From Microbotryum silenes-acaulis (lineage: Eukaryota > Basidiomycota > Microbotryomycetes > Microbotryales > Microbotryaceae): 64,000 bases of DNA. Position numbers and translations under genes: made by a program. This document shows, piece after piece, positions 33,701-45,400 of the stretch (position 1 is its first letter; each line of letters opens with the position of its first letter). Below the pieces are notes generated by a model. The model worked only from the letters and a program-made list of their open reading frames with translations, was not told the origin of the DNA and ran no database searches. The DNA is taken from contig QPFY01000001.1 in NCBI GenBank assembly GCA_003665825.1, positions 2,101,001 through 2,165,000 of the forward strand, given 5' to 3'.

Positions 33701-36013
33701 GACGCCGCACTCGAGCAAACCCGCGAGCTTCTTGTCGTTCGGACGGGCCACGAGACGAGAAGGCTTTGGCCAAGGTAGGTTGTTTCGCTGCGCAGGCTTT
33801 TCGGCCAGTTGACGGTATTCCTTTGCAAGATGCTCGGCGAGCTTTAAACACCCTTTGCGCGTGTTTGAGAACACCAGAACCCTGCAAATATGGATGGATT
33901 AGCCAAAAAACCTCTTCCATGGGACTGGACGAGAAGACAAAGGCACACTCACGGCTTGCCGCTCGAGTACCTCTGAATGAGCTCAAACACCTTGTAGTCG
34001 AGCGAAGAATCGAAAGCGAAGTCGTTGTCACGCGCCGGAAAGCCAACCACGATCTTTTGCAATGGGCAGGGTCGATACTCGTCACCGAACGTGAAGGTGT
34101 CGGCGGGCGACGTATCCGAGTGCTGAAGCCACGTCGCGACGTCGTCGGCATTGGGGACAGTAGCTGACAGAGCGATGAAGCGTGTATCGGTTCCCAACGT
34201 CTTCATGCGACTGACCACAACCTCGAGCGTCGCACCTCGCACATCGGTCCCGACCGAGTGACACTCGTCGATGCAGAACAGACGCAGAAGCGCCAAAGCG
34301 CGATGATGGTCGTGCCATTTGCGCGTGATCGAGTCCCATTTTTCGGGTGTGGTGATGATAATACGAGCCTTGCCAATCTCCATCCACAACCCTGGCCCCT
34401 CCATCGCTGTGTCACCGGTCAACTCGACGACGGCCCAACCCAGGCCAGAACGTTCGAATTTGGTCTTCCAGTCCGCAGCTCTTTCAGTGCACAGCGACTT
34501 GGTCGGTGCCATGTAAACGGCCTTAGCGTCGTTCGAGTCGGCGCTTGAAAAGAGGTGCAGGATCGCGAGCTCAAAAAGAACGGTCTTCCCCGACGAGGTT
34601 GGGGCTGAGACGACAACATTGCGATCCGAGTGGTAGATGGCATCGAAACAAGTACTCTGAATGGCGTTGAAGACGCCGAACTTCCACAGTCCTCGAAAGA
34701 CGTCTGCTGCGCATGTCCGATTGCAAATGAGGTCAGAGTGCGTAATCAGCGGTAAGGATGAATCGGCGGACTAACGAAGATCACTGACGGCTCGAAGCCT
34801 CGTCCCAGCCGCACGAGGTCTTGTGGAGCTGGGCTGGGGGTATGCACCCGCATTCTGGGGTCCAGAGCGCTGGGCAATTGATAAATCTTGACCACTACCG
34901 AACCCGAACTGCTGGAGGGGAGCCGAGCGAAAACCTTGAGGCTGCCTTTGGGGCAGGAGAGCTTGAGGTACCACTGGGCAGAACGACCACAACGGCCGGA
35001 GTCAGCTTTGTCTCCCAGTCACTAAAAGACGAGCCGGATACTCACGAGCTCGATCATCGACCATCAACTGCCTCTCAAACTCCTGTTCGTCCTCGCCACC
35101 ACCAAAGTACTCCTCTTCGGAATTGGCGCGCATGGGTGGTGGCCCACCCATCGGTGCGAGCGGGCGACGCGTCGTACTCTCATGGATGTCAGCAGTCGTC
35201 GATGCAGAGTAATTTCGCACTTCTTGAACGACTTGTGAAGCTGGACGTTGAGGTATCGGGCGGAGCGGCGGGATGAATGACGCGTCGGCGGGTCGGAATG
35301 GTGGCGCGCGATTGACATTCGACATCCCTGGAGGTCGAGACCATTGTTGTTGCGTTGGGGTCGGAGAAGTCTCACGAGGTTGTGAGAACGAAATCTGACT
35401 CTGCGATCGAAAAGTTGGCGGAGTTGGGCGGGCCGAGGGTAGCGAACTGATATGCTGACTTGGTCGACGGATGCGCAACGCAGGAGGGCTGGGCGAAATG
35501 GGGTCACCGCCGTCTGCTGCAACGTTGCGCGTCAATATCAATCACTTCCAGGCGGACGAGAAGACGTAACAGGACGTAATGTGACTCACGCATACCATGC
35601 ATAATCATTCCCCTCGCCTGTTCACGCGCTTGCGTTGTACCAGTACCACCCCACTGCTGCGTCGCATCGTACGACCGACCCCGCTTCTCCGAGTTTTCAC
35701 CACCCCACGCTGACTCGTGCGGCTGCTCACGCGCCCGATCACGATCGATCTCCTGCATCACTTGTTCAACCTCATCATCATCATAGACCGAAGAGGAGTG
35801 AAAAGTCCCTAGGCGATGCCTGAACCCGAACGCATCGACGACGACATCCTCTTGTCCACTGCCACCACGACTCGCCAGGGGATGATCGTCATCATCAACG
35901 ACATGTGGTCGAGCTCGGGAGCTGTCGTACGACGTCGAAGCACCGACGTTGGAAGCGATCGGGGACGAACTATGATTGTAGCGGAACCTCTCGAGGCTGG
36001 TCCATGCTGGCAT
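30712..36013 (-). CDS. MER3: MER3/HFM1 meiotic DNA helicase
   Basis: Ski2/Brr2-type helicase that stabilises meiotic recombination intermediates for crossover formation. The N-terminus (MPAWTSLERFRYNHSSS, from 36013) spans about 400 disordered Ser/Pro-rich residues over several exons. The helicase core has FGVFNAIQSTCFDAIY, VSAPTSSGKTVLFELA (motif I), RIIITTPEKWDSITR, FCIDECHSVG (motif II), FIALSATVPN (III), VLVFSNTRKGC, STSTLAVGVNLPARMVIV (V) and MLGRAGRPQYD (VI). The Sec63-like domain and helix-hairpin-helix follow (LRQIEGVGEKYSQALSSKGI). The C-terminus has a Cys/His cluster, YECGHSCNDKTKCRHL, characteristic of HFM1 proteins, then a long acidic/basic tail ending at 30712. About ten exons. 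It suggests meiotic competence. Confidence 0.9.
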
Positions 36014-36293
36014 ACTGATCCTCTTGAGCTGTGAATGAAGGTAATCTCGGTGAGAAGAAAGAGAAAGAGGAGGCGAATGCGGCCCGGCGGAGGGAGCCTC
36101 CCCTAAAACTTAAAACCCCCTCGCCCTGCAACGAATTCGATCGGTCGTACCAGCCTGGGCCGCCGCCGCTAGTGAGATGAAAAGCGATTGCGATAGCATG
36201 GATGCGACTGCGCAACAACAAAGTCAATAAAATGCCAAGCAAAAAGAACAAGATGATACAAACAACATGTCGAAGAGACCCTGATATTCGAAT
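36014..36293. other. Short intergenic region
   Basis: 280 bp between the MER3 start and the Elongin A stop (same strand). It presumably contains the MER3 promoter and the Elongin A 3' UTR. No separate feature. Confidence 0.5.
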
Positions 36294-37798
36294 TCATTTG
36301 CGTTTCGGCCTGGACTTGAGGAACAACGAGTTGAGCGAGGTTTGAGAGGCGACACTAGGTGGGTGCGTCGGTGGTACCACGGTTGATCGCGATGAGATGG
36401 GAGGAGGTGACAAGGCAGAAACCGATCTTGGCTTGGTCAGATCAATCATTGGAGACGTAGAATGAAAGATCTTGGCGGGTGGAGGAGGGCTGCCGGCTGG
36501 CGAGATTGTCTGAGATCGACTCGGCAACCGAGCAATCGGCCGAGACGCCATGGCTGAAATCGGAGGAGGGGAAAACGCTGTCCCTTTGGTTGGATTTCGT
36601 CTTGGATTCGGCGGTGGTTCATCGACTGATTCACCACCCGAGGTCGAGTCGCCCGGCAGGACCCACTTGACCGTCTTGGTCGTCGTTGTTAATTTGACAT
36701 TATTCTGCGCTTTCCGAGATGGTGCTTTGATCGCGAAAGCTTTCGAAGGAGCCAGAGCTGGAGCCGGTTCTTTCTTGGACGATGATGTGGTCGAGGAGGA
36801 AGAGGATGATTTGGACGGAGGAAGCTGATGCCTAGATGTGGTGTAGATGGAGCGAATCTGCGCGGTCTGCGCTCTCGCTTTCTGCATCAAGGACTTGGGT
36901 CGGGAGCCTGAGATTCCAAGCGTACAGAGTCAGCCATCTGAGACACGAACAAAGCTGTATCCACCTTCATCACTGACCTTGATGAGCCATGTTGGCTGCG
37001 ATCTTGCGCCGTTTGGCCATCTGGACGCCATCGACGACATTGGTCGTCGCTCGGCCTTCGCTATAGCCCTTGTACTGCGTGCGCATACGAGCTTGTAAAG
37101 CCTCCATTTTGGCCTACCAGAAAATCGCCCGGCGTACTTGAAAAGGGTGTTAGAGGTGGGAGTATGAACACGGCAGAGTACGAGGTGCGGTAGAACTCAC
37201 GTCTCGTCGCTTGGTCTCTTCAACGTGTAAATCCCGCCAACTCGCAGGCTCATGCTTCATCGTACCATCCTCGACTTGAATACGGATGTTGACAAAGTCC
37301 TTGACGCAAAGCTTTTTCCATAGTGCTGTGGAATACCAGATTAGATGAATCAATGAGCCTCCGAGCATTTTTTTAACCGAGTCGGAAGAATTTGCTTAGC
37401 CCCCCCCCCCGCGCGAGTGACTCACGCCCTGTATGCTCGGAAATATGAGGTGATCTAGTCTCAATGAGGTGAAGTTGTTCGGCAGGGAAGAGGGCGAGTA
37501 TATTTTTGATGAGATCGTAGCTGCAGTCGCCGATATCGGTGATGCCTGATTCCGGGTTTGGTATTGGAATTAGCAAGAGCCACCCTGTCGATAACCCTGC
37601 CAGCCGTCGAAACTCACCTGACACGTGCAATTTGAGAATACTCTCGGCGCATATCCGCAGAGAAGGAATCGGCCGTCGTGGAGGTGGTGACAGGGCCCAC
37701 ATGCCACCGTAGAGCGACGGCGCCTCGTCGAGTGCGGTCGTGAATCCGAACGAAGGGTCGAACGTCGTGTCGGCACCCCAGTCCGGACCCATGTCCAT
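36294..37798 (-). CDS. ELA1: Elongin A
   Basis: Subunit of the Elongin complex, which promotes RNA polymerase II elongation and links Elongin C/Cul3 ligases to stalled polymerase. Start MDMGPDWGADTTF (37798). The Elongin A signature is assembled over three exons: IPSLRICAESILKLHV, then GITDIGDCSYDLIKNILALF (GD-x-pY-x-L/I), PAEQLHLIETRSPHISEHT, and PLWKKLCVKDFVNIRIQVED after a phase-1 intron. A basic linker follows (KMEALQARMRTQYKGYSEG, MAKRRKIAANMAHQG). The long Ser/Pro-rich, probably disordered C-terminus ends at 36294. The cytochrome b5 gene starts 198 bp away on the other strand, so the two share a promoter. Confidence 0.88.
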
Positions 37799-37996
37799 CG
37801 AGGTATTGCGTTTCCTCCGAGACGGATACGAGTCTTAGGTGAAACGCCGAGCGTTCAAGGTGAATGCGTGAGTCGAACCCCAGCGCGACACCTCGCCACA
37901 CTCCGCTACACTCTGGCTACTCTGGGCGGGTCTCGTTCGGCGATCGGATTGGCATTCGATCTCCTTCCTTCGCTTCGTTGCAGCTCATCACCCACC
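37799..37996. promoter_or_regulatory. Divergent promoter ELA1 / cytochrome b5-domain gene
   Basis: Only 198 bp separate the start codons, so this must contain both promoters. Confidence 0.6.
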
Positions 37997-38914
37997 ATGC
38001 TTTCCGCCTTCGGAGTAAGCTACGATCTGTCTCTGACCCACACTCACACAACTGATCATCTCCCCCTTTACCCTCTTCCCCAGCGAGTGATCGGACTGAA
38101 CGCCCCAAGCACGGAGCCCGTCGCGTCCACTTCCACTTCGATACGATCCAATTCCTCGTCCCCACCACCCCCATTCCCCGCCCTCAACTCTCAACAACGT
38201 CTCAAATCCTCCTCCTCCTCCTCCTCCTCCTCCTCTACCACCACATCATCGACCCACAAGACCCGACCCCCTCCTCCACCACTCTTCCACGTTGATGCCC
38301 CCGAATCCGATGACGAACGCGACCCCTACGACGACGATGACGAAGAAGATGGACGAGGGAACGCCCTCCCACCTTTGAGGATCGAGCAGGACTCGTTGAA
38401 GGCCCCCACGAGTACGGTCAAGAAGGGCAAGAGGGTCAAGGTCTCGATTGAAAAGGGGTATTCCCAGTTGGATTGGGCGAGGCTGCAGAGGAGTGGCGAG
38501 GATTTAAGGGTCGGTTCATGATACGCTTAGACATACGACAAGAGCTCTGCACGAACTAATGAGACTGATTTTCTTTTCTTTTCACAACACAGAACGGTGT
38601 CACACAGCTGATGCGCATCACACCGGCGATGTTGGCCGAGCACAAGACCCGAGACGATTGTTGGCAGGCCTACGGGGGCAAAGTCTACGACGTCACACGC
38701 TTCCTCAAGTTTCATCCTGGTGGAGTCGGCGAGATCATGCGCGCTGCAGCAAAAGACGGTCAGGGCTTTCCTGGTATGGTCTTACGAGCGTCCCGGGCTG
38801 ATCCCATTCTTGGCCGATCTGGCAGGCACCGAACTATTCATGAAAACCCATGCCTGGGTTTCCTACGATCTCATGCTCGACGGATGTTTGATAGGTTTCT
38901 TGGTTCGGGAATAG
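37997..38914 (+). CDS. Cytochrome b5 heme-binding domain protein
   Basis: Four exons: 37997-38014 (MLSAFG), about 38084-38514, about 38593-38756 and 38827-38914. After a Ser/Pro- and Asp/Glu-rich N-terminus, the cytochrome b5 domain begins MRITPAMLAEHKTRDDCWQAY and runs GKVYDVTRFLKFHPGGVGEIM, with HPGG as the first heme ligand. A phase-1 intron follows AAKDG and continues as TELFMKTHAWVSYDLMLDG, with the second ligand His in KTHAWV. The layout matches the b5 domain of Ncb5or/CYB5R4-type proteins, but no CS or reductase domain follows: the chain stops at GFLVRE. An electron-transfer role is inferred; the partner is unknown. It converges on the next gene with a 73-bp gap. Confidence 0.87.
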
Positions 38915-38987
38915 AAATTCTTCATGTACAGCATCTTCTCTATCCCCACTTGGAACTGCAACTGCGCTAGATCCTGGACTCGGACAC

Positions 38988-40830
38988 CTACTTCTGCGTC
39001 TGCGTCTGCGCATCAATCTCCCTGACCCATCTCGGCATCGCCAACTCGACTTCCTTTTTGGCTTTGGACAACCTCTTCTTGATATCGTCCATCATCCCAT
39101 CCCTACCCATGAGCTTCGGCATCCCTTTCGGCCCAATAACCAACCCCTTGACATCCTCATCCATCACCTCAAAGTTCTTCATCAACGCTTCCACCCGATC
39201 CAATTCCGCCAGCTTCTCGATATAGGCTTTGGACGCTTGAGAATGTTCAGAGTACTCCAATACCCGCGGATGATTCGCGATCGCGCCCGACCACGTATAA
39301 GGTTTGATCGGATCGGTGAGCAAGAAGGAAGAGCTCTCCGTTTGCGCCTGGAGGTTCGCGAACCATTCGTCCAATTTGGGTTTGAGCACCTGTAAAGCGT
39401 TCGGTTTAGGACGTTGGGTGAAATCGAGGGGGGAGCCGCCGACGGTCAGTTCACACGCATTGCCGTTGGGTTTCCAGCTCGGCTCGGGTTCGTTGGAAGC
39501 GTAGAGGGCGAAATTGATCTTTTCGCTTGCACCGAAGGCGACTGTGGTTGCTCGTTCGTCGCCTTTGGCGTATTCGGCGAGGTAAACGGGAATATAGAGG
39601 GGGTAGGCGCCGAACAAGGAGGCCTTGATGCTCGAAGGGTCTGCGATCGGACAAAGATGAATGAGCCTAGCGAGTCTTCACCCCCCACTTCCTCTCGGAC
39701 TAACCTAATCCAATCCCATGCTGACTCTCCGTCGTCCTCGGCAACCCCGTGATCTTTCTCAACAAATTCAGCGGATGATGCGTAAAAGGAACGACCGTCA
39801 ACGGCACCGACTCCTCTCCGTGCCGAAGTTCGACCACGGACCCATCTTCGGGGTCACGGACGACGACTTGGCGACCGGCATGGTGGGACGGCGAGAAGGG
39901 GACGGGCTCAGAGTCCCATGTACTGTCGATGGTCAATTGGTCGAGGGGGCTCATTTTGTAGCCCGGAATGGTGGCGTCGCTCGCCGAAACTGTGCGCGGG
40001 GTCCACGATTACCTCAGCTAGCCGTCTCCACTTGAATATCGAGTTACTCGAACGCTCAAACTGACCCGACATGCTCATCTGCGCATCCAGCCACGCCGTC
40101 CCCTTGATCGCCAAATCGATCTTCCACACCGGCAAAAGCACGCCCCGAAAAGCGAGCCTCTCGACACCGGTCTCGAAGATGTTGCCGAAGAACCGGTTGA
40201 GGGTCATGCGTAGGAAAGTGCCGAACCCAAAGGCGGAATGTGCACCGACGGAGCAGTACTCGGAGGCTTTCCATCTGGGGAGGTGGAAGGGGATCGCTGC
40301 GAGACGCGGGGAGAGAGGGTCAGGCTTGGTCGTACCCATCCCAATGCAGCACCTTGTGCGGTGACTGACTCTGTATCTTGCCATACTCTCCTGCTGTCGG
40401 ATCACCATTCGACTCCTCCCTCGTCTCCGCATTCGATGCCTCCTCCCCTTCGTCCTCAACCTCTTGGTCGTCTTCCACCGCCGTCGCTCGCTCAATCTCC
40501 GATCTCGTCATCCTTTTGGACCGTGATCTCCCCGTCGTCAAGGACCTGCTTGAAGATGGGTGTCCACCCCTAGCAAGTGTCCATGCGATCGATGAGGGCG
40601 GTGTCGCTCGTATACCCGACCGTTGTATGCTCGAGGAGGTGGAGGTTGAAGCGACGATCACTCGACGAGTAGTACTCGCAAAGCATCGACATGTCGTGGT
40701 CGCGAGCATAATCGATCAAGATGAGGTCGGACCGTTGATTCGTCGGGCTTGTACGAAGGTGTAAGGTGTGGTCAGAGCTCAAGGCGCTCAAAGGGCGCGC
40801 GCGGTACGCGACGTTGCGGAGTGGTGTCAT
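38988..40830 (-). CDS. Mitochondrial protein of unknown function
   Basis: Not assigned to a family. The start at 40830 gives a presequence-like MTPLRNVAYRARPLSALSS, then LILIDYARDHDMSMLCEYYS and RRFNLHLLEHTTVG. A GTATAC donor and CTTCAAGCAG acceptor join in phase to SLTTGRSRSK and an acidic linker. A second intron with GTCAGT donor leads to IPFHLPRWKASEYCSVGAHS, FGFGTFLRMTLNRFFGNIF and GVLLPVWKIDLAIKGTAWLD. Later exons encode KMSPLDQLTIDSTWDSEPV and the 209-residue last exon with FGAYPLYIPVYLAEYAKGD and a Lys-rich C-terminus. Codon bias is strong in all exons. An alternative start at 40709 reads through the first intron in another frame. A mitochondrial location is inferred. Confidence 0.65.
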
Positions 40831-41237
40831 TGGTGATCGGGTCCAACTTGGCGCCTGGGTTCCATTTCGTCATTTCTCCGCCCCGACAGCCCACACCAGT
40901 TCCTTATAGGATCACTCTCTCCTACGCAAGAGTGGAATACGATGCGAAAAGTTACAATCCACGACAATCCATCTACGAAGAAGAAAAAAGCGAGAAAGCT
41001 AGCAGTGGCAAAGGAACGAGAACCTGGGACTTGGGACTTGGGGTCGTTGACGACTATGGGGTGATGGGAACACGAAAGCAAACAAAGGAAGATGGAAAAA
41101 TAGAGAAACGATGCAGAGCAGAGTTTGTACATCAAACAGAGAGCAGGGTGCCGGAAATCGACGGCTCCTACAACTCCTTAACGAGAGGGATCGGATCGAG
41201 GGGGACCGAGTTTTGCGTAGAATGCGGGTCGGTCCGT
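40831..41237. other. Intergenic region
   Basis: 407 bp between the mitochondrial-protein start and the E2 gene stop, both minus strand. An open plus-strand frame (40749-41402) spans it but is antisense noise. A-rich stretches lie around 40975-41105. Confidence 0.5.
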
Positions 41238-42817
41238 CTATGTGATTTTACGAACGACGAGAGCGAGGATCGCGACGAGGACAACGAGGATCAGCCGATC
41301 AACGGCCGTCGGTTGACCACCGATCATCATCAAATCGGCAGGGAGAGCCGCAGTTTCGGGCGTAGCAGCCGGCGGGGCTGCCGCTGCCGCTGGTGCGGAT
41401 GAGGTCGAAGCAACCGCAGCCACACTCGAGGCCGAACTCGGGTTCGACGGTGAAGGTGTGGCCGATCTAGGTTCATGGCCGGGTGCAGGACGGTGTTGGA
41501 CAACTCGGAGTTGAGGAGCAGGAATCGCGTCCAGAGTCGCAGCGGCAGTGGGGATGTGGTGATGTCTGGGATGCGGCGCTGAGGCATTCGCGACACGATC
41601 GGCTGTCCCCGAAACGTGGTCCGGCGTCGTGACGGCATGGCCTCCAACATCAGCGGCACAGACACCTGGCCCACGCGACGAGGGGAAGATGGCGGTCGCT
41701 TCATCGGATCGATCGGTACTGGACGCGACGGCGGCGACTTCCTCGTCTTCCTCATCCTCCTCGTCGACAGCTTCACCGTCTTCGGTGTCGGACGAGGGCG
41801 TGGTCGTGGTGAGGGTCAAGAACTTGGTCGCGTGGAAATCGCACGTCGCACAGTGGAATGTCCGGGATCTACGAGGAGAGAAAACTGTCAGCCGTTCGCC
41901 CTCTTACAGCTGGAACTAGCCAAAACCGGACTTACGCCTGAGCTAGTCGCCGACGTTCGGCCGGAGGCACTTCGAGTGACCCCACAGCTCCAGCGGCCTG
42001 CACGACGAAACATGAAACGTGACAGTCGTCAATATACAGGTCATGTTCGCCGAAATCGCCAAAACTCACCTCAGTCTCGAAAAAGGCCATGAGAGCGAGC
42101 AACGCGGTACGGATCCCCCACGACGGTTGCCACGTCTCGGGATGGAAGCTCGAAATCGAGAGGCAGATCTTCTTGTTGGTTTCGAACCGGCCCGAAGGGG
42201 TGGCCATGTAGATTTCTGGGGGCTTGAATGGGTATTCCGAGGGGAGCTGTGGTAGGAAATGGCAAGTGGAGGGGAGGGGGATCATGTCGTGGTGGGAGCG
42301 GGACGGGACACAAGACCGAATTCGAACGCGGGTTCAGCTTGGATGCTCGATTGGGCCGGGATGGACCATGGACCGTGGAGTGGGGAATGGGGCTGTAACG
42401 ACGAGGACGCAGAGGGTATGAAACTTACGATCATTCGTCCATGGTAGACACCACCTAACCAGCACGAGGTACGCGCAGGGTAGAGGCACGAAAGAGGCGT
42501 CAGTACATGCCACGTCAATCGCAACAGGGGCTGGCCGACGACCGCCCAGCCAGCCGGGGCGGTGGTGATGATAGGCACGACGCCGACGCACTCGCTCGGT
42601 GGCGAGGGCCAGCCAGCAGCCAGCAGCCGGATCACGACCCATAACAATACAAAGACTGACCTTCAAAGTCGGTACCCGAAGGACCCTTGACGGTGAAGTG
42701 CCAGTTGAAGAGATCGTCCTCGAGCGGGCCGGCGCTGTAGTCGCACGAGTCATCGGCCTCTAGCTCGGACGCCTCTTTGAGGATCCTCTTGACGCCGGTA
42801 CTCGTTCGGGTGGCCAT
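41238..42817 (-). CDS. Tail-anchored ubiquitin-conjugating enzyme, UBE2J1/Ubc6-like
   Basis: ER-associated E2 of the degradation pathway. Start MATRTSTGVKRILKEASEL (42817), then DLFNWHFTVKGPSGTDFEGG and a small exon VYHGRMI. The next exon gives LPSEYPFKPPEIYMATPSGRF and KKICLSISSFHPETWQPSWG, with the active-site Cys in KKICLS, and the family hallmark HPETWQPSWGIRTALLALM. An exon with AAGAVGSLEVPPAERRRLA follows. The C-terminus is a long Ser/Thr/Ala/Pro-rich linker with acidic clusters, ending in a single hydrophobic tail (LILVVLVAILALVV) followed by RKIT, as in tail-anchored Ubc6/UBE2J proteins. The HPETWQPSW block resembles J1 more than yeast Ubc6. About six exons. Confidence 0.9.
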
Positions 42818-43572
42818 GGTCAGATCGAGAGGAGGGTGGTTGGTGAAGTCTATACCCACTTGCACACACACGGGAGTCTACTCGCCGCGAGAGAGTCGGG
42901 TCGGCGGAGGAGAAGGTGAAGACAGAGGGGGGCAACTGGCGGGAACGGCTCGATTGCCGAATGAACGCGTTGCACTGGCCCGACAAGTGAGACATACGCC
43001 GGCTCGCGTCACCGTCGCGACCAACGCTGTGGCGCTGCGTGGTGACTAGACACTCTAAGCCGAGGGTTTTAAATGCGTCTGAAAAATACCGGAAAATTTA
43101 CCAAGTACTCGGTCACCTGTCTCGATGCGGCTGGGCTCGCAGTAATACATGTAGTACCTGCGCGCGAGATAAGCGCGCGTCTTGCTTCGGATTAGGAGGT
43201 GGCTCTTATGCAAAGACGAGTCGAGGATACCCCACCTTTGACGTCTTTTCGATTTCCAAGCGCTGGGGAAAACTGGAGATTGCCACGTCACCACTCTGAA
43301 GCTCTTGTCTGAGTCTCGGCTTGCGGTCGGTGAGATGGGCTGTGCCGCTCGGGATATCCGTGAGAAGTTGACAGCGAGTCCGCACCACTACCATGCTCGT
43401 GCCAGGGCATCGAGGCTCCACGTCCCAATATTTTCACTGGTTTCAGCTTGTCGAGATGATCCAAATGCATCTTTCGGCTCTCATTGACTTGGCTTGACTC
43501 TCCTCTCGAGGGTCAACCCCCAGACGTCCGCCCTTTGATCTCCAAGAAACGCCCCCGCCCCGAATCTACATT
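42818..43572. other. Intergenic region
   Basis: About 755 bp between the E2 start and the stop of the EF-hand-like gene, both minus strand. Only short, uncharacteristic open frames are present. No repeats stand out. Confidence 0.5.
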
Positions 43573-44679
43573 TCACTCTGTACTCTCCCCACTACTCGTC
43601 GATGACTTCCCATCCTCCCCATTCTGGGCCTCCAAAGTGCCCTCAAGCATCAAAGACGCCTTGCTCTTATTTTTCTTATTCTTCTTCTTCTTCTTCGCCA
43701 CACCTTCATCCAAAGTCGGTGTTGTCCCATCCGTCGCAGCGGGGGTTTCTGTTGCTGTTGCTGATGCTGGGGTATTGTTTCCTACGAGCTGGAAGTTTCG
43801 GTCGTAGCCCCATTCTGGATCCGGTCCGAGGAGGGAAAAAAAAGGTCAGCTCGCTGCTTTCGTAAGAAACAAGAAGGGTGTTGGGGGTTGAACTTACGCG
43901 TCAGATCGTTCCACGTCTCGTTGATGTCATTCTCTGTAATTGTTTCCATCACGAAACAGAACAAATCAGATCAATCCGAGTAACACTGAAAGCCGATGCT
44001 CCGGAGAGGACGAACCCGTTTGCAATTGGTAGAGCTGGACGAAACCTTTGAATGTCAATGCCGGTGCTCCATCAACGCCGGTCGTGCAAGTCAAGAATTC
44101 TCTGCAAACGGACCCATCCCAATCTCGGATCAGTATCTGACACCTTGCAACGGAAAACCCGGCCCGAAATAACGCACGCAATCTCCTTGTACGTCTCATC
44201 ATCCATGACCTGCCCATTCGTATCCTTGGCGAAAGCGTTCAACTGCGCCCTCCCCAAAGTCGGTTGACCCTTGAGCGTCTCTTGTTCGGGTTCTTCAGGG
44301 TCCGGCAAGGAAACGCCTTCGGTCAAGGGGGCGGGGGGGAGGGAGGTCATGGATGCGTATTTGCGGAATACTTGGGAGAGCACTTGGCAGAACTGGGTTC
44401 GAGGATGGGGACGGGTCCGAGCGGTAAAAGAGCGTTGAGCGCGCCGTAGACGAGCGTCGTCGTGAGCGGAATGGTGGGCAAGGTAATCAAAGTCACGAGA
44501 GGAATAAAGATCACGTTAAGTCTTCCATCTTCGAGGACGGCCTATAAGGGATAACTCACGGGTTCGGAGAGGCCAAAGGAATCGTCGAGTAGACGTGTCG
44601 CATCGACCGGTGGTGGAGGTCGCGCCTCACGTGGTGCCGCGCGGACCGGTGAAGCCGTTCGCGACGACGACGCCGACAT
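43573..44679 (-). CDS. EF-hand-like hypothetical protein
   Basis: Function not recognised. Start MSASSSRTASPVRAAPREA (44679), then ATRLLDDSFGLSEP with a GTGAGT donor. Exon 2 encodes FCQVLSQVFRKYASM, a Pro/Glu-rich loop, then RAQLNAFAKDTNGQVMDDET, which has partial EF-hand loop spacing (D-x-N-G-x). Further small exons give EFLTCTTGVDGAPALTFKGF and VQLYQLQT, then ENDINETWNDLT, then WGYDRNFQLV. The arrangement (helix, loop, F-x-L-Y, TW-x-DL-x-x-x-GYD) suggests a paired EF-hand module. The C-terminus is a Lys-rich stretch (KKKKNKKNKSK) and an acidic tail ending at 43573. Ca2+ binding is doubtful because several ligand positions are not acidic. Confidence 0.6.
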
Positions 44680-45400
44680 GGTTGGTAAAAGGGATGGGAG
44701 AAGGGAGAGGAAAGAGAGACAAATCCCGGTTGGAACGGGTGGATAGAGTGAGGTGGCAAACCAAGAAGATGGACAGGGACCAAGGGACGGACACGTATGT
44801 GGGGTGTGGGCCGCCGGAAGACGAACAAAGAGGAGAGACGGCGCTCGCATCTCGGCCCTCCTTCAACTCAAGCGCTCAAACGCTAGCGCCCAGCGGCCCA
44901 GCGGGTGGGGAGTCTGGGCCGTCTGGGGACGCGCATCGTGCCCGTGCGTCGATCCTCCACCCAAGGGGCAAGGCACGTGCCTCAAGACTTTCACCAAGTG
45001 CAGCAGTGAAAGATGGGGGTGATTAAAATTCGGTTGTAGATGATTGCCTTCGTATTCGTAGAGGTAATTAATAAAATGACAGCGACAGGACGCAGCGGAA
45101 AGGGAGCAGGGTCTACGCAACCTATTACACGGAGTCGAGACAGGATAATGGACGTGGGGGGTGGGAACAGGTGATCGTCATGCCGTCGGGAGAGGAGAAG
45201 GGCGCGAGATGGACAACCATTTCGTACGTCCATCTACGCAGGTACCATTAAAACAAGAAGATGGAAAAAGTGAAGAACAAACGAGAAGGCTACAGCCAGG
45301 CATGTAGCGTGTGGCCTATCGCCGAGAACCCCTCGCCCAAAAGTCGCCGAAGCTTGCGGGAATTTCGGCGATAGGTGAGACTCGCCGAAAGAGTACCGCA
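44680..45400. other. Intergenic region
   Basis: About 720 bp between the EF-hand-like start and the PIS1 stop (same strand). Near 45309-45385 there is a GCCTATCGCCGA / TCGGCGATAGG inverted pair, about 50 bp apart. No gene. Confidence 0.5.

Noticed and set aside
37862..37895. GGTTCGACTC-like box B on the minus strand, possible tRNA
   Set aside because: No matching T-stem, acceptor stem or A box could be found around it. It lies in the ELA1/cytochrome b5 promoter.
40560..40640. In-frame TAG after coding-like sequence in the mitochondrial-protein gene, suggesting a nonsense mutation
   Set aside because: A GTATAC donor at the end of HTTVG and the CTTCAAGCAG acceptor remove the TAG and join in phase with the downstream acidic exon, so it lies in an intron.
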